In this document: positions 21,996-34,105 of the stretch, piece by piece
Layout of the letters: the number at the start of each line of letters is the position of its first letter
How positions within the stretch are numbered: the stretch's first letter is position 1
From: Forficula auricularia
Lineage: Eukaryota > Arthropoda > Insecta > Dermaptera > Forficulidae
Assembly: GCA_024734495.1 (NCBI GenBank)
Contig: JALMQS010000718.1
Location: 1,081,813-1,145,812, forward strand
Length of the DNA stretch: 64,000 nucleotides
Direction: 5' to 3'
The notes under the pieces: generated by a model
What the model saw: only the letters and a program-made list of their open reading frames with translations
What the model was told of the DNA's origin: nothing
Databases searched by the model: none
Translations under genes and position numbers: made by a program

Positions 21996-24020
21996 TTGAT
22001 GATGATTAAAATAGCTTTCCGCCAAGAGAAGAAGTTTTTGAATAAAAAAAAAAAAAAAATAGTCAGCTAAAACTTGTTGACTAGATTTAAATAAAAATCT
22101 ACTAATCGTCATCAATTATGATGTATAATATCTGCATATATTAAGTAGGAAAGCTCGATATTTGGCCGCTTATTTAAGTCTCATTGACTTAACACAAAAC
22201 AGAGACTCCATCACACGTACTGCTAGAAAGAGTTCCGTAAGTGGCATGTTGACAGCTGACGGATCCATTTTAATCGACGATTCGACAAACACTTCTAAAA
22301 TGTAATCACAGTTTTATAGTAATTCAATTAGATAGATTAATATTAGCCATACATGGCTTATGAATTACTGAGAAATATCTAATTCTGACAAAAGAAAATC
22401 TACTTTGTTTATATAAAAAATTCAGATGAAATCATAATAAGTGTATGGTTTTGATGAAAGTTCCATTGAATTAATTTTGACGAAAAAGAAGCTGTGCCAG
22501 TTCTCTGGGATTTTTTCTTAGAAATTTTCAGCCGAAATATGAGATAAAAGACTGTTAGAATTTGCTTTCCGAAATCTGTATGTGATTTCAATAAGCCACT
22601 TCAAATATAGGTAGGGTGGCATCTATGGAATGAGTTATCAACATTACTAGAGTCAGAATCCCTAAAAAAATCCATTCGGAAATCGTATTAATGTCAATAT
22701 CCCGTATAGAATCTTCAGATACAATGTGAATGTTTCTATAAACGAAGGGGATCGAGTTCCCCATTTTAAAAGTTCAGATCTTTTTTAAAGAATTAAGGAG
22801 GCCCGGAAAACTCTCCCCTAACCAGATTTTGTTGGTTGGAAATAAGATAATTTCATTAAAAAAAAAACTTCGAAAATTTCTTCCCTCCATTCGAACTAAT
22901 AAGATAGTTCAAGATTGGTTTAAAAACTGTTTGAATTCTAAAGGAAATATTTTAGGGAAAGACGATTTCTCAGCTTTCCTTGCAGATTAACACACAAGCC
23001 TCCCTATTCTACTGTAAACGACCCCTTACTCTTGAACATTATTTGTTAATTGGTTTCTAGATATATTTATACTAATTTGGAAAATAGAAATACTCTGTTT
23101 CAAGCTTTCGATTCTATCGTCATTGAATTAAAGTTAAAGGCTTTTTTATGTCATTCGATAAAAATAGAATACCAATGAAAGACAGAAGAGGCTTTAAAGA
23201 AGGATACAGATCTCGTAAACATCAACTGGACGCGTCAAGCAGGTACATGACTTGCTCAGGTGGATTACATTCACTGGCACCAAATTGGACTGGGGTCATT
23301 CCGTCATTCGAGTGTGTTTTAAAATAAACTAACATAAAGACACATATAGTCAGTGAAGCACTCTTAAAAATTACAAATAATAATAAACAAAACACTCAAA
23401 AATTTCCAAAAAGGAGTCATTTCAGCATTAAATTTAAACATATAATACAATTTTGACATTTTAAATTACAAGTGTCATCTTGAAAGAAATTTAGTGCTAT
23501 AATTTAATCTAAAAATAAATAAAAATTAAGCAAAGGAGATTGTGCTCAAATAATTTGCACTGATAGAAAGAGAGTTAAATTAGTAATATATAGATGTTAA
23601 AAAACAAAACAAAAAAAAACGGCTAATGGAGTAGAATTTTGAGAATATAAAAAAATGACAAATGAGAATCAAATGACAAGTGAGAATAAAAATTGGCAGC
23701 TTCTAATGAGGGTAGAGTCACAATGAAAATGAAAAAATAATATTCTTTATATTAATTAATGGAGAAGAAAGATTTGATGTGTCTTTTTATAGAATTAAAT
23801 TGTAAAAATTGACATTAAAAGAGAAAGAGAGAGAAACGAGGACGACTGATGGATTCTTAATTTGCAAATAAAATTTTATTAACATTGATTAGCGAATAGA
23901 GTGTTTGAATTTACCTGGTCAAGATCGAAAATCTCTGAGAAATTGATGATACAAAACAAAACTTCATTGTGAAAAAATAAAAAAAATAAGATGACGTGTT
24001 CTGATGTGGGCATCCACTTG
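21996..24020. other. AT-rich DNA, nothing recognised
   Basis: About 2 kb with a 15-base A run at 22047-22061 and purine-rich stretches near 23640-23850. No gene or repeat boundary was recognised. Confidence 0.5.
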
Positions 24021-24546
24021 ACTTTACCATACAACCTGGCCCCTAAAATTATTTATAATCATGTAGGGGGGTTAGGTTTTACATTTTAGACTTCTGAGGG
24101 TCCACTGATTATGTATACAAAATTTGGTTGAGTTTGCTCAAACGGCCTAGATTTTTAATTTTTAACCCCCTCCCCCACCCTCCTTAATTTTGGGTCGATA
24201 TGCACCAAAATCTAATCAGCTCTTATTGTAAATGGACCAAAACTACATGTGAAAGTTGGTTTCGATATTCAGACTAGTTTTTGAGCTAGCTCGTCCACAA
24301 AAATTTGGTAACACACAGACAACCAGACAACAGATATTTTGAGAAAACAATTATTATCTTGAAAAATATAATTTTTTCAATGTTCACTTATTAAAGCTTT
24401 TTGTAGAGCAAAATGCCATGGTTGCGCTCACTTTTTTTTTAACTAAAATAGTTTCACCCGTTTTTGAGATATTTCAAAAAAAGAAGGAAAAAACACTTTT
24501 TTCATGCACGATAACAATACTTGACCATACCCTGTATGGTAAAGTA
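24021..24546. mobile_element. TIR element, complete copy (ACTTTACC family)
   Basis: The ends ACTTTACCATACA and TGTATGGTAAAGT are inverted copies. The 526-bp body contains ACAAAATTTGGTTGAG, AATCTAATCAGCTC and AGCTAGCTCGTCCACAAAAA. Other copies lie at 1-141, 38250-38534 and, inverted, 58421-58940. There is no transposase frame, so it is nonautonomous. No clear target duplication is visible, so the superfamily is open; the inner CAGGGTATGG recalls Tc1/mariner-like MITEs. Confidence 0.65.
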
Positions 24547-24589
24547 AAAAAATATTCATTAAAAAAATCATGAGGAGTGTCTGATTGAC

Positions 24590-24740
24590 ATTTTTTTTTT
24601 AACAAAACCCTTAAATTTTGTTAACGGAGATGGTGTGGGTTCTTAGTGAAACATTTTAAATAAAGTAAAGAAATTTTGAAAAAAATTTTAGAAACTTTTG
24701 AAAATTTTAAATTTAAAATACTAGGTAAGTTTCACAAAAA
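24590..24740 (-). mobile_element. Copy of the short-insertion family, longer
   Basis: On the minus strand TTTACTTTATTTAAAATG, GTTTCACTAAGAACCCACAC and CATCTCCGTTAACAAAAT match the copy at 44298-44424 on both sides of the core. A palindromic or AT-rich 5' part precedes. Target duplication was not found. Confidence 0.5.
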
Positions 24741-25329
24741 TACCCTTAAATCTGTTTTCAGAAATTTTGAAAAAAATAAAAAATAATATAATAACTCAGA
24801 AACACTTGAAATAATAATAATAATAAGAAAATGAAAATAAATATATAAATAGAATGCCTATCACACAACAGAAATGAATCTTCAAAAGTCTATATGATAT
24901 TATTATAACATTGCTATTGATAATGATACTTATATTTTCTCAGTAAGTGAAAAAATGCGCTAAAAAGAATTAAATAATTTATTTTATGAAGCTAAATTAA
25001 TGGCGTGACGTTAGAGGTCTGCTTGTACTATTTTACCTAATTTAAAATGTTCAGAGGGAATCATCAAATAAAAAATATTTGAAAAGGATAATTTTCAATA
25101 CATGCATTCCCTCTAAATTTTCGTTTCTTATTGTTTTAATGAAAATAAAACATATGAAACAAGCTCAGAAATGTAGTAATGAAGAAAAGACTGAGTAAAA
25201 TATTAATTTGTATTGAACACAGGGAATTTTATTTAATTTCTTCTCTTTTAGCATTAAAATCGATATCTAAAATTCTATAGTCGATTATAGCGTCATTAGG
25301 AGTCTTTTTTTACTTTGACTTATACCTAT
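24741..25329. other. AT-rich DNA, nothing recognised
   Basis: No coding or repeat boundary was recognised. Confidence 0.5.
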
Positions 25330-25337
25330 ATAATTAT

Positions 25338-25690
25338 AAGAGTTTTTTTAAAAAAAGGTTATAGTGGTGTTTCACAAATAAAAAATAAAAATTAAATTTT
25401 TTTAAATTATATTTTTGGAATTTTATATTTAAATACTCAATACATATTTCGGGTTTTTAGCTCATCATCAGGAGTTTTACAAAAGCCTGGTCAAAAGTCT
25501 TTTGTAAAACTCCAGATGATAGGCTAAAAACCCGAAATATGTATTGAGTATTTCTAAACAAAACTCAAAAAATATAATTTAAAAAATTGTTTTAATTTTT
25601 ATTTTTACTTATGAAACACTACTATAACCTTATTTTAAAATCTCCTGTGTTTAATATGTTTCACTATAAACCAACACCGCTTTCCCTAAA
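25338..25690 (+). mobile_element. Palindromic retroposed unit with hammerhead-like core
   Basis: The palindrome has arms at about 25345-25485 and 25498-25632, sharing GTGTTTCACAAATAAAAA, ATACTCAATACATATTTCGG and AGTTTTACAAAAG with their complements. The arms carry a decayed CTGATGA...GAAAT box (minus copy 25447-25471). The palindrome is followed by ATGTTTCACTATAAACCAAC and ACCGCTTTCCCTAAA, the shared 3' end. This is the same architecture as the unit at 18287-18531. A clean target duplication was not seen. Confidence 0.55.
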
Positions 25691-28600
25691 TGTTATATAT
25701 AAGTATATACATATGATATAGATATGTTTAATCAAATATATGTGAAGTCAATACAAATTGCATTCCTCTCCCGTAGTCATGTTTATTAATATAGTTGAGT
25801 AGTAGTATTTGCAATTTGTAGAAAAATAAAACGGCATTAATGAATTAATTAAAAGCTTCCCATCCCTAACCGGATACATGCCAAATGATCTTAAGTATCC
25901 GACAAGTAAATAAATAGTTAATTTCCTATTAAAGTCATGTGCGTAGCAGCAAAATTGAGAAACCCATAATTTATACTCTGGCATTAGCTCATACGCTAGA
26001 AACACTTACTAAGGGACCTTTAGATAGGCTATAAGAAACCTAATAGTAATACATCTCTACAGTATCATGGAGATTAAGATCTTTCTTTCGTTCTTCATTC
26101 GATACCATTAAGTTAATTCCTAACATTACTATTGATTTTTGTAGTTTACTAAAGGTATTTTGGAAATTTTTATAATAATATGAATTTATTTTGTCAAAAT
26201 GTCTGAGCGTTTTTTGGTGAGTGGGTTTTTGTGTCCGTGAATGGTCAAATATTGTGTGAGTTTTACCTCAAAAACCAATAAGAATATCCTAACGAAATTC
26301 ATAGTGACTGATTTATATTGAGATTAAGATCCAATTGAATTTTGGTTGAAATCAAGACAGGTTTTATTGATGTTGACTCTTGACATTTCTATGGATCCGT
26401 ACAAAAGAAAAACGGAGTGTCGGTACAATATCTCTCTGGCTGATTGTTCGTCTGTAAGACCGTGGATGGTAGCTAGTGAATTATTTTAAATCTCAAAGTA
26501 TCATGTTTATGATTTTGATTATATATGTGTGTTTTGGCCTAATTATTATTATTATTTTTTATTTATGACCCTTGATACTATAGACCATGTAGTCAATGGA
26601 TATGTTAGTATCATAATGTATTTGTAGTGTTAATTGAGGAGCCAGATTATGAAATATTTTTAAAAATCATAATTTTTTTCCTGATTGATTACAATTACAT
26701 ATCTTTTTGTCAGATGTACTTTCAAATTTTATTAACCTAATTCGATCATAGAGAGTGACACACTATATATTATATCTACGCTGTCCTCGGTTTCGCTTAA
26801 TTATTTTGATTTTTAAACAATTTCTTCAATTTTTAAAACTTTCACTTTACTATGAATCCATTTGCCGTATATTTCTAAACAAGGGGATATAGGCAACTGC
26901 TCTTCGTTTAATTTATGTTCTGAGATTTAGGAATTTTTATTTTTTTTGAAAAACCCGATTTCAGGGTGCTAATTGAAAGTTTGGGTAGATACTTTTTAAA
27001 ATTAATATTATTATTATTATTATTTTTAATGATTATCAAGAAAAACGGTTTATTTCTTATTAAGATACAAATTAATCATACGAATCGGTTTATTCCTGAA
27101 CATGTGTACAGGTACATTTTATAGATTGGAACTATCTTCTTGTTTTCATATTTAAAAATTTTTATGTTTTATCATTTTCAAATTCTCATGAGGCTCATTT
27201 TAAAGTACAAGAGTACAACTATGATTTAGATTTGACTATTCGTTCTCTAAATTTTAGGATACCAGCGTGGATTTTGATGTATGGGTGCTGCATTTTTGCA
27301 TCCATGTTTTTTACCATTAGGAAAAATTCAAGATTAGCTCTTGCATCTTAGAATGATCAAAGGGAATGATTCAGATTTTGAAATATTAATGGTTGGATGA
27401 AAGTCGAAAGTATTTTGGTAGTCATTTTAAATTATTAAAATTCTGGAAAAATCATAAAAGAAAAAGAGTTTCTATAAATCATATGGATAGACAAATCCAT
27501 GGGTTAAAAATGATCTATCAATAGATGCTGTTGGCAAAGCCAGTCTTAGAAGAATTATCGGATTAATAATATTAAAATATATGTCATGTTAGAGAAATGA
27601 TAAACAACGAAAAGTGCCGAAATGATGTATCATAGATGGATGGATTCGATTTATAAACAGATCTACCTTTCGATTAAAATAATCAATAATATTGGCGCCT
27701 ATTTCTGGTGAAGTTAATATTAATAATTCATACTATAATGAATTGTTTTCTATTTCATTTCTCTCTAACGATTAAAAATGTCTTTCTTGAGCTGGCAGAA
27801 TGTCGCAACGAGGCTCATCTTGGCCAAGTTCAACTCAAGTGAGCTCCTGTTTGGCTTCTTTTTGCAATTCTCTCTCCTCCACTGGTCCATTTCCTTTTCT
27901 TCCTTCCTCTTAGACCTCTTTCCGCCTTTCTTCACTACTCCTTCAATAAATCCATTACCATTCGTAATCGAGTTATGCTGTAGACAGTTATTGAATTATG
28001 ATTTCCTGAAATTCTAAGGCGAATTAAATTGATCGGAGATTTTTTTTCTATTGGATTGACTGCTTTGTTATCATAGAATCGAGACTTTGCAGCTGTTTAG
28101 GTTTTTTTTCTGGAAATGAATGAGCGTCACCCTTCTTTTCGCACGCCTTTAAACTCATTTCCAACTACATTTGCCTGCTCTTCCTTTTCATGCATAAAGA
28201 TATTTCCCTTAAAAAGAAAGTATTGAAAAAAATCAAAACTTTTTGATAAAATTATTTTATAATAATGCGATTATCTATATGCATTCAATATGTTAAAGTA
28301 AAACTCTACTGTTAAACTTGGAATTTACTTCCCCAGCATCTTCCACGTGGGCCCTTTATATTTTCATTAAATTAATGAAAACATTTTACTCAGATTTATA
28401 AATATTTTTTTGAACCAAATAACAGTTGCTGATGGCAGAAGATCAACTGAAAAACATTTAAAGACAGAGTCTCAAAGAGGTAGGCTGAAACTCTTCTTCC
28501 AATGATAAGTGAAGATCAAGCTTTAATCCTATGAATAAAGAATAGAAGAGCCAAAGTATAGTTTGTAAATCCTAAGTTTTACTGAACACTATATTTTTTC

Positions 28601-28830
28601 AGTATAATAATATCAATTTACCTCAATTATTGAAATACTGAAAATTTTGAGTATTAATAACGATGAAAAGTATAGGACTGCAAAAACTGAGCGCGAAAAT
28701 AAGAATTTTTCCCTTCTGCATATACTTTCTGATTCAAAAGGTCTTACTTGGAAGGAAGTCGAATAATTTTTTGATATCATGATATTTTTTCGTTCATTAC
28801 TTATTTTGTGGACAAGAATTAGCAAAAGTT
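25691..28830. other. AT-rich DNA, no recognised gene
   Basis: This is the longest stretch without an identified repeat. Short frames exist (a 79-residue one at 27778-28017, plus; an 85-residue one at 25748-26005, minus), but none shows a domain or a family resemblance. The block at about 27780-28200 is richer in C and may be single-copy. Confidence 0.45.
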
Positions 28831-28840
28831 AAAGTGTTTC

Positions 28841-29049
28841 AGGTTGGCTGAGTGCATGCCTTCTAATCAAGCTAGCGCAGGTTCAAGCCCAACTCGCTGC
28901 AAATATTTGACCGGCTATAATCCGATTCCCTCAGAGGAAGGCAATGGGAAACCACCCCTGTGAAAAATTTCCCCAGGAAATTTACAATGGAGAGGATAGT
29001 CTCTATAGTAATCGCAGACGCTCGGGATCGAGTATGGCACTTGAAGAAG
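28841..29049 (+). mobile_element. tRNA-derived SINE (family A), intact
   Basis: A 209-bp insert is flanked by a perfect 10-bp duplication, AAAGTGTTTC (28831-28840 and 29050-29059). The head has box A-like TTGGCTGAGTGC and box B GGTTCAAGCCC, so it is tRNA-derived. The body contains GAAGGCAATGGGAAACCACC, TTTCCCCAGGAAATTTACAA and CAGACGCTCGGGATCGAG, and the tail is TTGAAGAAG. The body and GAAGAAG tail recall the 3' ends of RTE-clade elements, and an RTE-like relic with a (GAA)n tail lies at 58150-58395. A second copy is at 31299-32849. It is transcribed by RNA polymerase III if active. Confidence 0.85.
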
Positions 29050-29059
29050 AAAGTGTTTC

Positions 29060-29519
29060 TACATTTTTTTATACTTTCCTCGACTTGTGGGTACTTAAAT
29101 GTTTCTAGTGTATTTAGAATCGTGGTGACTCTTGAGTTTAAATTATATATAATGGAAGTTTCTATTTAACTAGAGTTAGCCCCAATAATACAATTTCAAT
29201 ACTTGCAGAAAGACTGGCATGTATATATTGCCGGGTCTAGTTTGTCGGTTCTGGTGCATGTCAAGTCAGTGCATTTAAAGTTATAAGTTTTTCAGTATGA
29301 ACAAGGGAAAAGTTTTTTGGACGGTCATCTATGCAAATGTTATGACAATGTTGTCTGTGTTTTGAAGTAAGAGTTTGGTGAAACAAATCGTCAAGTGGAC
29401 AGCGCATGTGACACTAAAGGCATATCGCACTTTTCAATGCGCATCAATGTCTCGCAAATTTGAATTGAAATAAATTTAACAATGCATTAAAATAATTGCA
29501 AGGGACGATTTAATGCCGA
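29060..29519. other. Intergenic DNA, nothing recognised
   Basis: No coding or repeat signal was recognised. Confidence 0.45.
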
Positions 29520-29995
29520 ATATGCACAATGCAAATGTTTCAAAATGGGATGGAGGTGGTGGCTCTCAGCTAAATGATCAACGGACGTTATTTTGCCGTC
29601 AGGGAAGAGGGAGGGGCTAAACTGGTAAACAGCGTGTGGGCCAATGATGTAAACTGGAAAACTGCATCGACATTCAAATTAAGTTGATTTACCGACAAAT
29701 GAAGCAAGAGTCGCTCGTTTCCCCTTACCCACCCCTACTCTCTCGGAAAAAGTTAATAGTATATAATAGGTTGGTAGGATGGTAATGGCAATGGCAGCAG
29801 CAAACCGAGCTTCCATGCAGGGTGTAAATCACCGGGGGAAACTTTTGGCTCGGGAAAAGTTTCCAAATTCAGCCTGGCGAAGAAGAGGTGTGGGCCGGGG
29901 GCGGAAAAGCAAGCCGGAGGCGTAGTTTATGACAATCCTTATTGACTGCAGAGAATGTGTCAGCCAACCGAATGGATACAAAATTCGCTTAGGAA
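29520..29995. other. GC-richer single-copy segment
   Basis: About 475 bp with a base composition unlike the flanks and no similarity to other parts of the window. It has GGTAATGGCAATGGCAGCAG near 29780 and GGGCCGGGGGCGGAAAAGC near 29892. There is no credible open frame. Composition and uniqueness make it a candidate conserved non-coding or regulatory block, but this is inference. Confidence 0.35.
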
Positions 29996-30180
29996 ACGCC
30001 ACGTTTCTTCCTTTTTTTATACTTTTTTTATCCGCCTTTATTTAACAAAGATTGTATAGCTGGCTTAAAAAATAGACTTGCACAAAATTTTTACATCGAA
30101 ATTGATTTTAAAAATAGATGGTCCCCAACAAAGGACGAAGTTCTATTAAAGAATGCAGTTTGGAATATTATATGGTATAT

Positions 30181-30255
30181 ACCAGCTGCGAAGCTCGCTT
30201 TCGACGGGCATCTTGCTGGCCAAGTGGCTACGCCCCCTGGACTCCACAGTAGGTT
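30181..30255 (-). mobile_element. Helitron-like 3' end (CAGCTGGT)
   Basis: On the minus strand the sequence passes through GGGGGCGTAGCCACTTGG, GCCAGCAAGATGCCCGTCG and AAAGCGAGCTTCGCAGCTGG|T. A hairpin just before CTGG|T fits a Helitron-like terminus. A relative of its inner part (CATCTTGCTACCCAGGGGGC) is found inverted at 39598-39635. Confidence 0.4.
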
Positions 30256-30264
30256 TTAGAATAA

Positions 30265-30475
30265 TATCTACATAAAGAGAAACAAGAAGGTTGTCATCTG
30301 CTTGATGCAAATAAACATACACACATATATATCAAACAAATAAATAATATATATACACTAATATATATTTCCGATATATATGTGTGTATGTTTATTTGCA
30401 TCAACCTCCTTGTTTCTCTTTATGAATCAACAACTCAGATACTCTCGGCAAAATAAAAACTTTTCAATTTAGAAT
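30265..30475. repeat. Palindrome made of two repeat B copies
   Basis: A plus-strand copy (about 30270-30325: GAGAAACAAGAAGGTTGTC, CTGCTTGATGCAAATAAACA) faces a minus-strand copy (about 30370-30475) across a TA-rich centre. The outer part of the right copy continues to ACTCTCGGCAAAATAAAAAC. See dispersed repeat B at 15522. Confidence 0.65.
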
Positions 30476-30747
30476 AATAATTTAAATTTCCTAATTTTAA
30501 TAAATTTTATTTTTCATGTACTATTAATGGGGTTTAAAATTAAAAAAATTACGTCAGCGTCTTCGCGAAAGCCGATTATAATAAATATAGATTATACTCC
30601 AAATAATTAATAACTAAAAAAAATCATTTTTAGGGCAATATTCATAAGAAGCTTTTATAGATCTTGTAGTGTTGTGTTGACTCATAATTTTTGGGAAATT
30701 TTACAAAAATTAAAAAGTACAAGAACAAAGTGGTAGGTATCTACTCT

Positions 30748-30889
30748 AATAATAAAACTTGGGAAAGATGCGAGGTAGGTTTCACAGTTTTTCTTTTTGT
30801 GAAACCTACCTCGCATCTTGTTCAAGTTTTATTATTATATTAAAATGTTTCACCTAGAACCAACATCTAACTCCTTAAAAGTTATTGAT
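30748..30889 (+). mobile_element. Palindromic retroposed unit
   Basis: A near-perfect hairpin (arms about 30748-30788 and 30795-30837, both with GATGCGAGGTAGGTTTCACA or its complement) is followed by ATGTTTCACCTAGAACCAAC and ATCTAACTCCTTAAAAGTT, the shared 3' end. Candidate target duplications GGTATCTACTCT (30736-30747) and GGTATCTTCTCT (30890-30901) agree at 11 of 12 positions. The architecture equals that of 18287-18531 and 44298-44424. Confidence 0.6.
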
Positions 30890-30897
30890 GGTATCTT

Positions 30898-30970
30898 CTC
30901 TGGTCTAACGAACCAACTTTCTACTATGACAAAACGAATTTGCTTCCATTCAATCTGGTATTAGAATTTT
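30898..30970 (+). repeat. Penelope-associated repeat fragment
   Basis: CTACTATGACAAAACGAATT followed by TTCAATCTGGTATTAGAA matches 40430-40465 and the inverse of 45640-45680. In those two places the sequence runs into a hammerhead-like core about 60-100 bases downstream. Here the downstream part is missing. Confidence 0.4.
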
Positions 30971-31298
30971 ACAATTTTAAAAGTTAGATTTCAATTATTA
31001 TTTTTAAGTTAATGAACCGCGAATTTTTAAGTCAAATAATTATTAAATAATTCTGACAGCTAATTCTACATATCTACAATTTTTTTAATTATTTTTTACT
31101 TTTTGAAATATTGAAAACATTTTTGGTTAAAACAAAAAAAACGAAAAAAATGCATGTAATATGCATACAACAAATCGATTTCTGTCAACTGGAATATAAG
31201 CAATAGATGTTTTCACTGATAAATCATCATCGTTTACATAGTCAGCATGGGCTAAGGAGGTGTGTTATCGTCACAAATAAAACAAATATGCGATCTAT

Positions 31299-32849
31299 CT
31301 TCTTCCTCTTCAAGTGCAATACTCGATTACGAGCGTCGGCGATTACTATGGAGAGTATCCTCTCCATTGTAATTTTCCTGGGGGAAATTTTTTCACAGGG
31401 GTGGTGGTTGCGCCAGTCGCAACCGTGTGCTTAATGTGTATGTGAGCATCGTTTTTCCGATTTTTGCACGCGAAATCGCTAGGGCAAAAGCCATCCGCTG
31501 GGCGGAACAGCCGAAAACAAATCCATGTTTATTTACATAATTAATATTTTTTTCTCATTCTTGTACAAACAGCGAATCTGTTCACATCTTGTTCTGCTAA
31601 TCAGAGTCCAGTTTCCCATTTTACTCACTTATTTTTGCTTGCTGGTGTTCGTCCTTTCCCATATCAATTGTATATTGATAAAATATCTACTATTGTGTTG
31701 ATATTTAATGTCAGAACGCCGCAGCTGGACTTCTAAACTCCTGCTTCCTGGTAGCCGTACTATTTTCTCTCTCTCAGTACCGACTTCAGTGGAAGAAAGT
31801 ACACTTTTGTTTTATTTATGGTACGGATTGGCCTAGAAGAAATTTTCAAACTCAACGGGTTCGTCAACAAACTGATAAGTGAAACTATTTAATCCTATCC
31901 AATTTTCCTACACTTTTCTTCACTTCCTTAAAAACTGAAAAACTCTCTCTCTTCTCATTGAACACAATCCATTTGGGTTTTGAACTCTACATCTCATCTA
32001 CGCTAAGAATCTCTCGAATTCATTTGTCTATTTTTCTTATTTTATAAATAAATATGGCCGCCTTCTTAAAGGCAAACTAGCTCTTATTTTAATTCTAATT
32101 AAACATTTTTTTTATTCCTGTTACTACTAATAGCTTTAATTGAAAATTGTTAATTATATTTAATTTTATTATAATATTTTTTTCTCTTATTGCAATTATT
32201 GTTATCCATACTATTAATTAATTAATTTTAAATTTATTCATTTATTTGTTCAAAATACTGTCTGGTTAACTAACATATAATTTTATCCTGTTAATAATAA
32301 TAAAAATAATTTGATAATTTCTAATCATAATTTCTATTCATAATTCTATTGAACTTTTCAATTATTTGTCGGATAATTTGTTTTTGCTTCTATTTATTAC
32401 TCAAATTAATAAATCTATCTGTTTAAAAATCCCATTTTCCCATTCATTTAATTTTTTTTCTTGTTACTTTTTTTATTTATATTTCGACTTTCAGATGTAA
32501 GCAAGAACCTTCTTATTAAATTCAATTTCATACATAATATGGTGATTATTTATTCACATTAAAACTAACATAAAAGTTTAAGTGTGTTGAGCAGCTGTAA
32601 AATTTTTGGAGTCACTTCATCATCGCTGTTATTATTTTTTTCCTGCTAGCATATTTTTATTTTTGTTGAACTTTGAATTTTTCTTTCTTTTTTTTCACCC
32701 TGACTATCAGTTGGCTCAACCAGGTGGTTTCCCATTATCTTCTCTCCGAAGGAATCAGATTATAGCCGGTCAAATATTTGCAGCGGATCGGGCTGGAACC
32801 CGCGCTAGCTTGATTAGAAGGCATGCACTTTATCCACTCGGCCAACCTG
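31299..32849 (-). mobile_element. tRNA-derived SINE (family A), split copy
   Basis: The SINE is on the minus strand and bounded by a perfect 12-bp duplication TATGCGATCTAT (31287-31298 and 32850-32861). Its 3' part and CTTCTTCCTCTTCAAG tail are at 31299-31404; its head, with the complements of box B (CTGGAACCCGC) and box A, is at 32723-32849. The two parts join exactly as in the intact copy at 28841-29049 once the 1318-bp insertion at 31405-32722 and one GGTGG are removed. Confidence 0.85.
31405..32722. mobile_element. Unclassified 1.3-kb insertion inside a SINE
   Basis: The insert interrupts the SINE and is bounded by GGTGG at 31400-31404 and 32723-32727, which restores the SINE sequence when one copy is removed. 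Its ends TGGTTGCGCCA and TGGCTCAACCA are inverted copies matching at 10 of 11 positions. A perfect 7-bp-arm hairpin, GGTTGCGCCAGTCGCAACC, sits at the left end. There is no transposase frame; the body is AT-rich and matches nothing else in the window. A 5- or 6-bp duplication with these termini does not fit a superfamily I can name with confidence. Confidence 0.6.
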
Positions 32850-33659
32850 TATGCGATCTATAGGATTGGTAAATGTGACTGAAAAATAATTAATGACTGA
32901 AAATCCAGCAACTCAAGCGAACAATGCACTATTAGGCTCAAAAAACAGATCATCAAAGGTGTAGGAAAAACTGAAAACTTTTTCATACCTCCTAAGTTCT
33001 CGGCAAATTTTGGCGATTCGACAGTTAGCACAAAGATTTGACTTAATAATTCAAACATGTCTGCCACGATTGAGTTCATTAACTATAAACGTTCAAAAAC
33101 TCTTTATGGGAATTTTCAGTATTTTTCTAACCCGACTTTTTAAAGAAAGATAGCCCAAAACATCAGTTTTTCCTTTGGAAAATATATACTTTTTGGCACA
33201 AAAATAATCTTTCTACTAGCTTTTGTTCATTGGTTATTGATGGTATGCAGCGACACAAATTGACATAAAAATATTGAATTTTAAGCAGAAATAAGTAAAA
33301 AATATTGAAGATTTTGGAGTAAATTTTATACTCTGGATGGCCGCTAAGCTTTACCTGGCAAGCGATCTGAATATGAAATCAAATTTAAAGTAAAAACTTA
33401 ACTGAAAATAAATATAAAAATACCAATTTTTTTTACAGAACACTAAAAATGAGTTTATACGCTTAGCGAAACTTTGCGGTATTAAGAAATTTTTACTCTA
33501 ATTTAATTTTAAAAATGTTATTTTCAGTTTTTAAGTCTTTCGTCTTTTGAACGTTTAAATAATATTTCAATATGTAATTAAAATTATGGATAGATAACGA
33601 ATTGATGGTGTAGGATATACAATTTTTAACGATTATCATTTCCGTCCATAATTTGTATT

Positions 33660-34105
33660 AATTTGAAAATTTATAATAGGAAAATAAGGACAAGTTTTTA
33701 TGTGTGACTTTTTTATTTATCAGCCAACGTTTCATCGACTTTGCCGACTTCTTCAGGGATTCAAATAGTCACGTCACACATTCGTCTAAATTTTATTTTT
33801 AGCATTGTACCATTGAAGACCATCAGAAACAAAAATTTCAAAAAATATTTGGCACATTCATATAAACAATTTTCTTTTTTCCCTCTATATTAACAATTAC
33901 ATTAGATAAAAAAGAAATAACATAAATAGAATGAGGCAATACTGTTTTTAAAACAACAGAATATAATCATTTTTCTTAATCATCTTTACATATAGAAATT
34001 ACAAATTTAAATAAAAATTATGGCAAAGTCGACAAAACGTTGGCTGATAAATAAAAAAGTCACACATAAAAACTTGTCCTTATTTTCATATTATAAACTT
34101 TCAAA
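33660..34105. mobile_element. Inverted pair of Penelope-like ends
   Basis: The arms at about 33670-33745 and 34022-34100 share AATAAGGACAAGTTTTTATG, GTGTGACTTTTTTATTTATC and CAGCCAACGTTT with their complements. On the minus strand the left arm reads CTGAAGA...GAAACG, a hammerhead-like core (CUGANGA allows A at position 7). The right arm has GACAAAACG instead of GAAACG, so the box is damaged there. About 270 bp of unrelated sequence separates the arms. Confidence 0.5.

Noticed and set aside
27778..28017. 79-residue hydrophobic frame as a membrane protein
   Set aside because: Its hydrophobicity follows from T/C-rich sequence; there is no homology or conserved start context.
32606..32863. 85-residue plus-strand frame as a gene
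   Set aside because: The last half is the antisense translation of the SINE head and the first half is T-rich filler.
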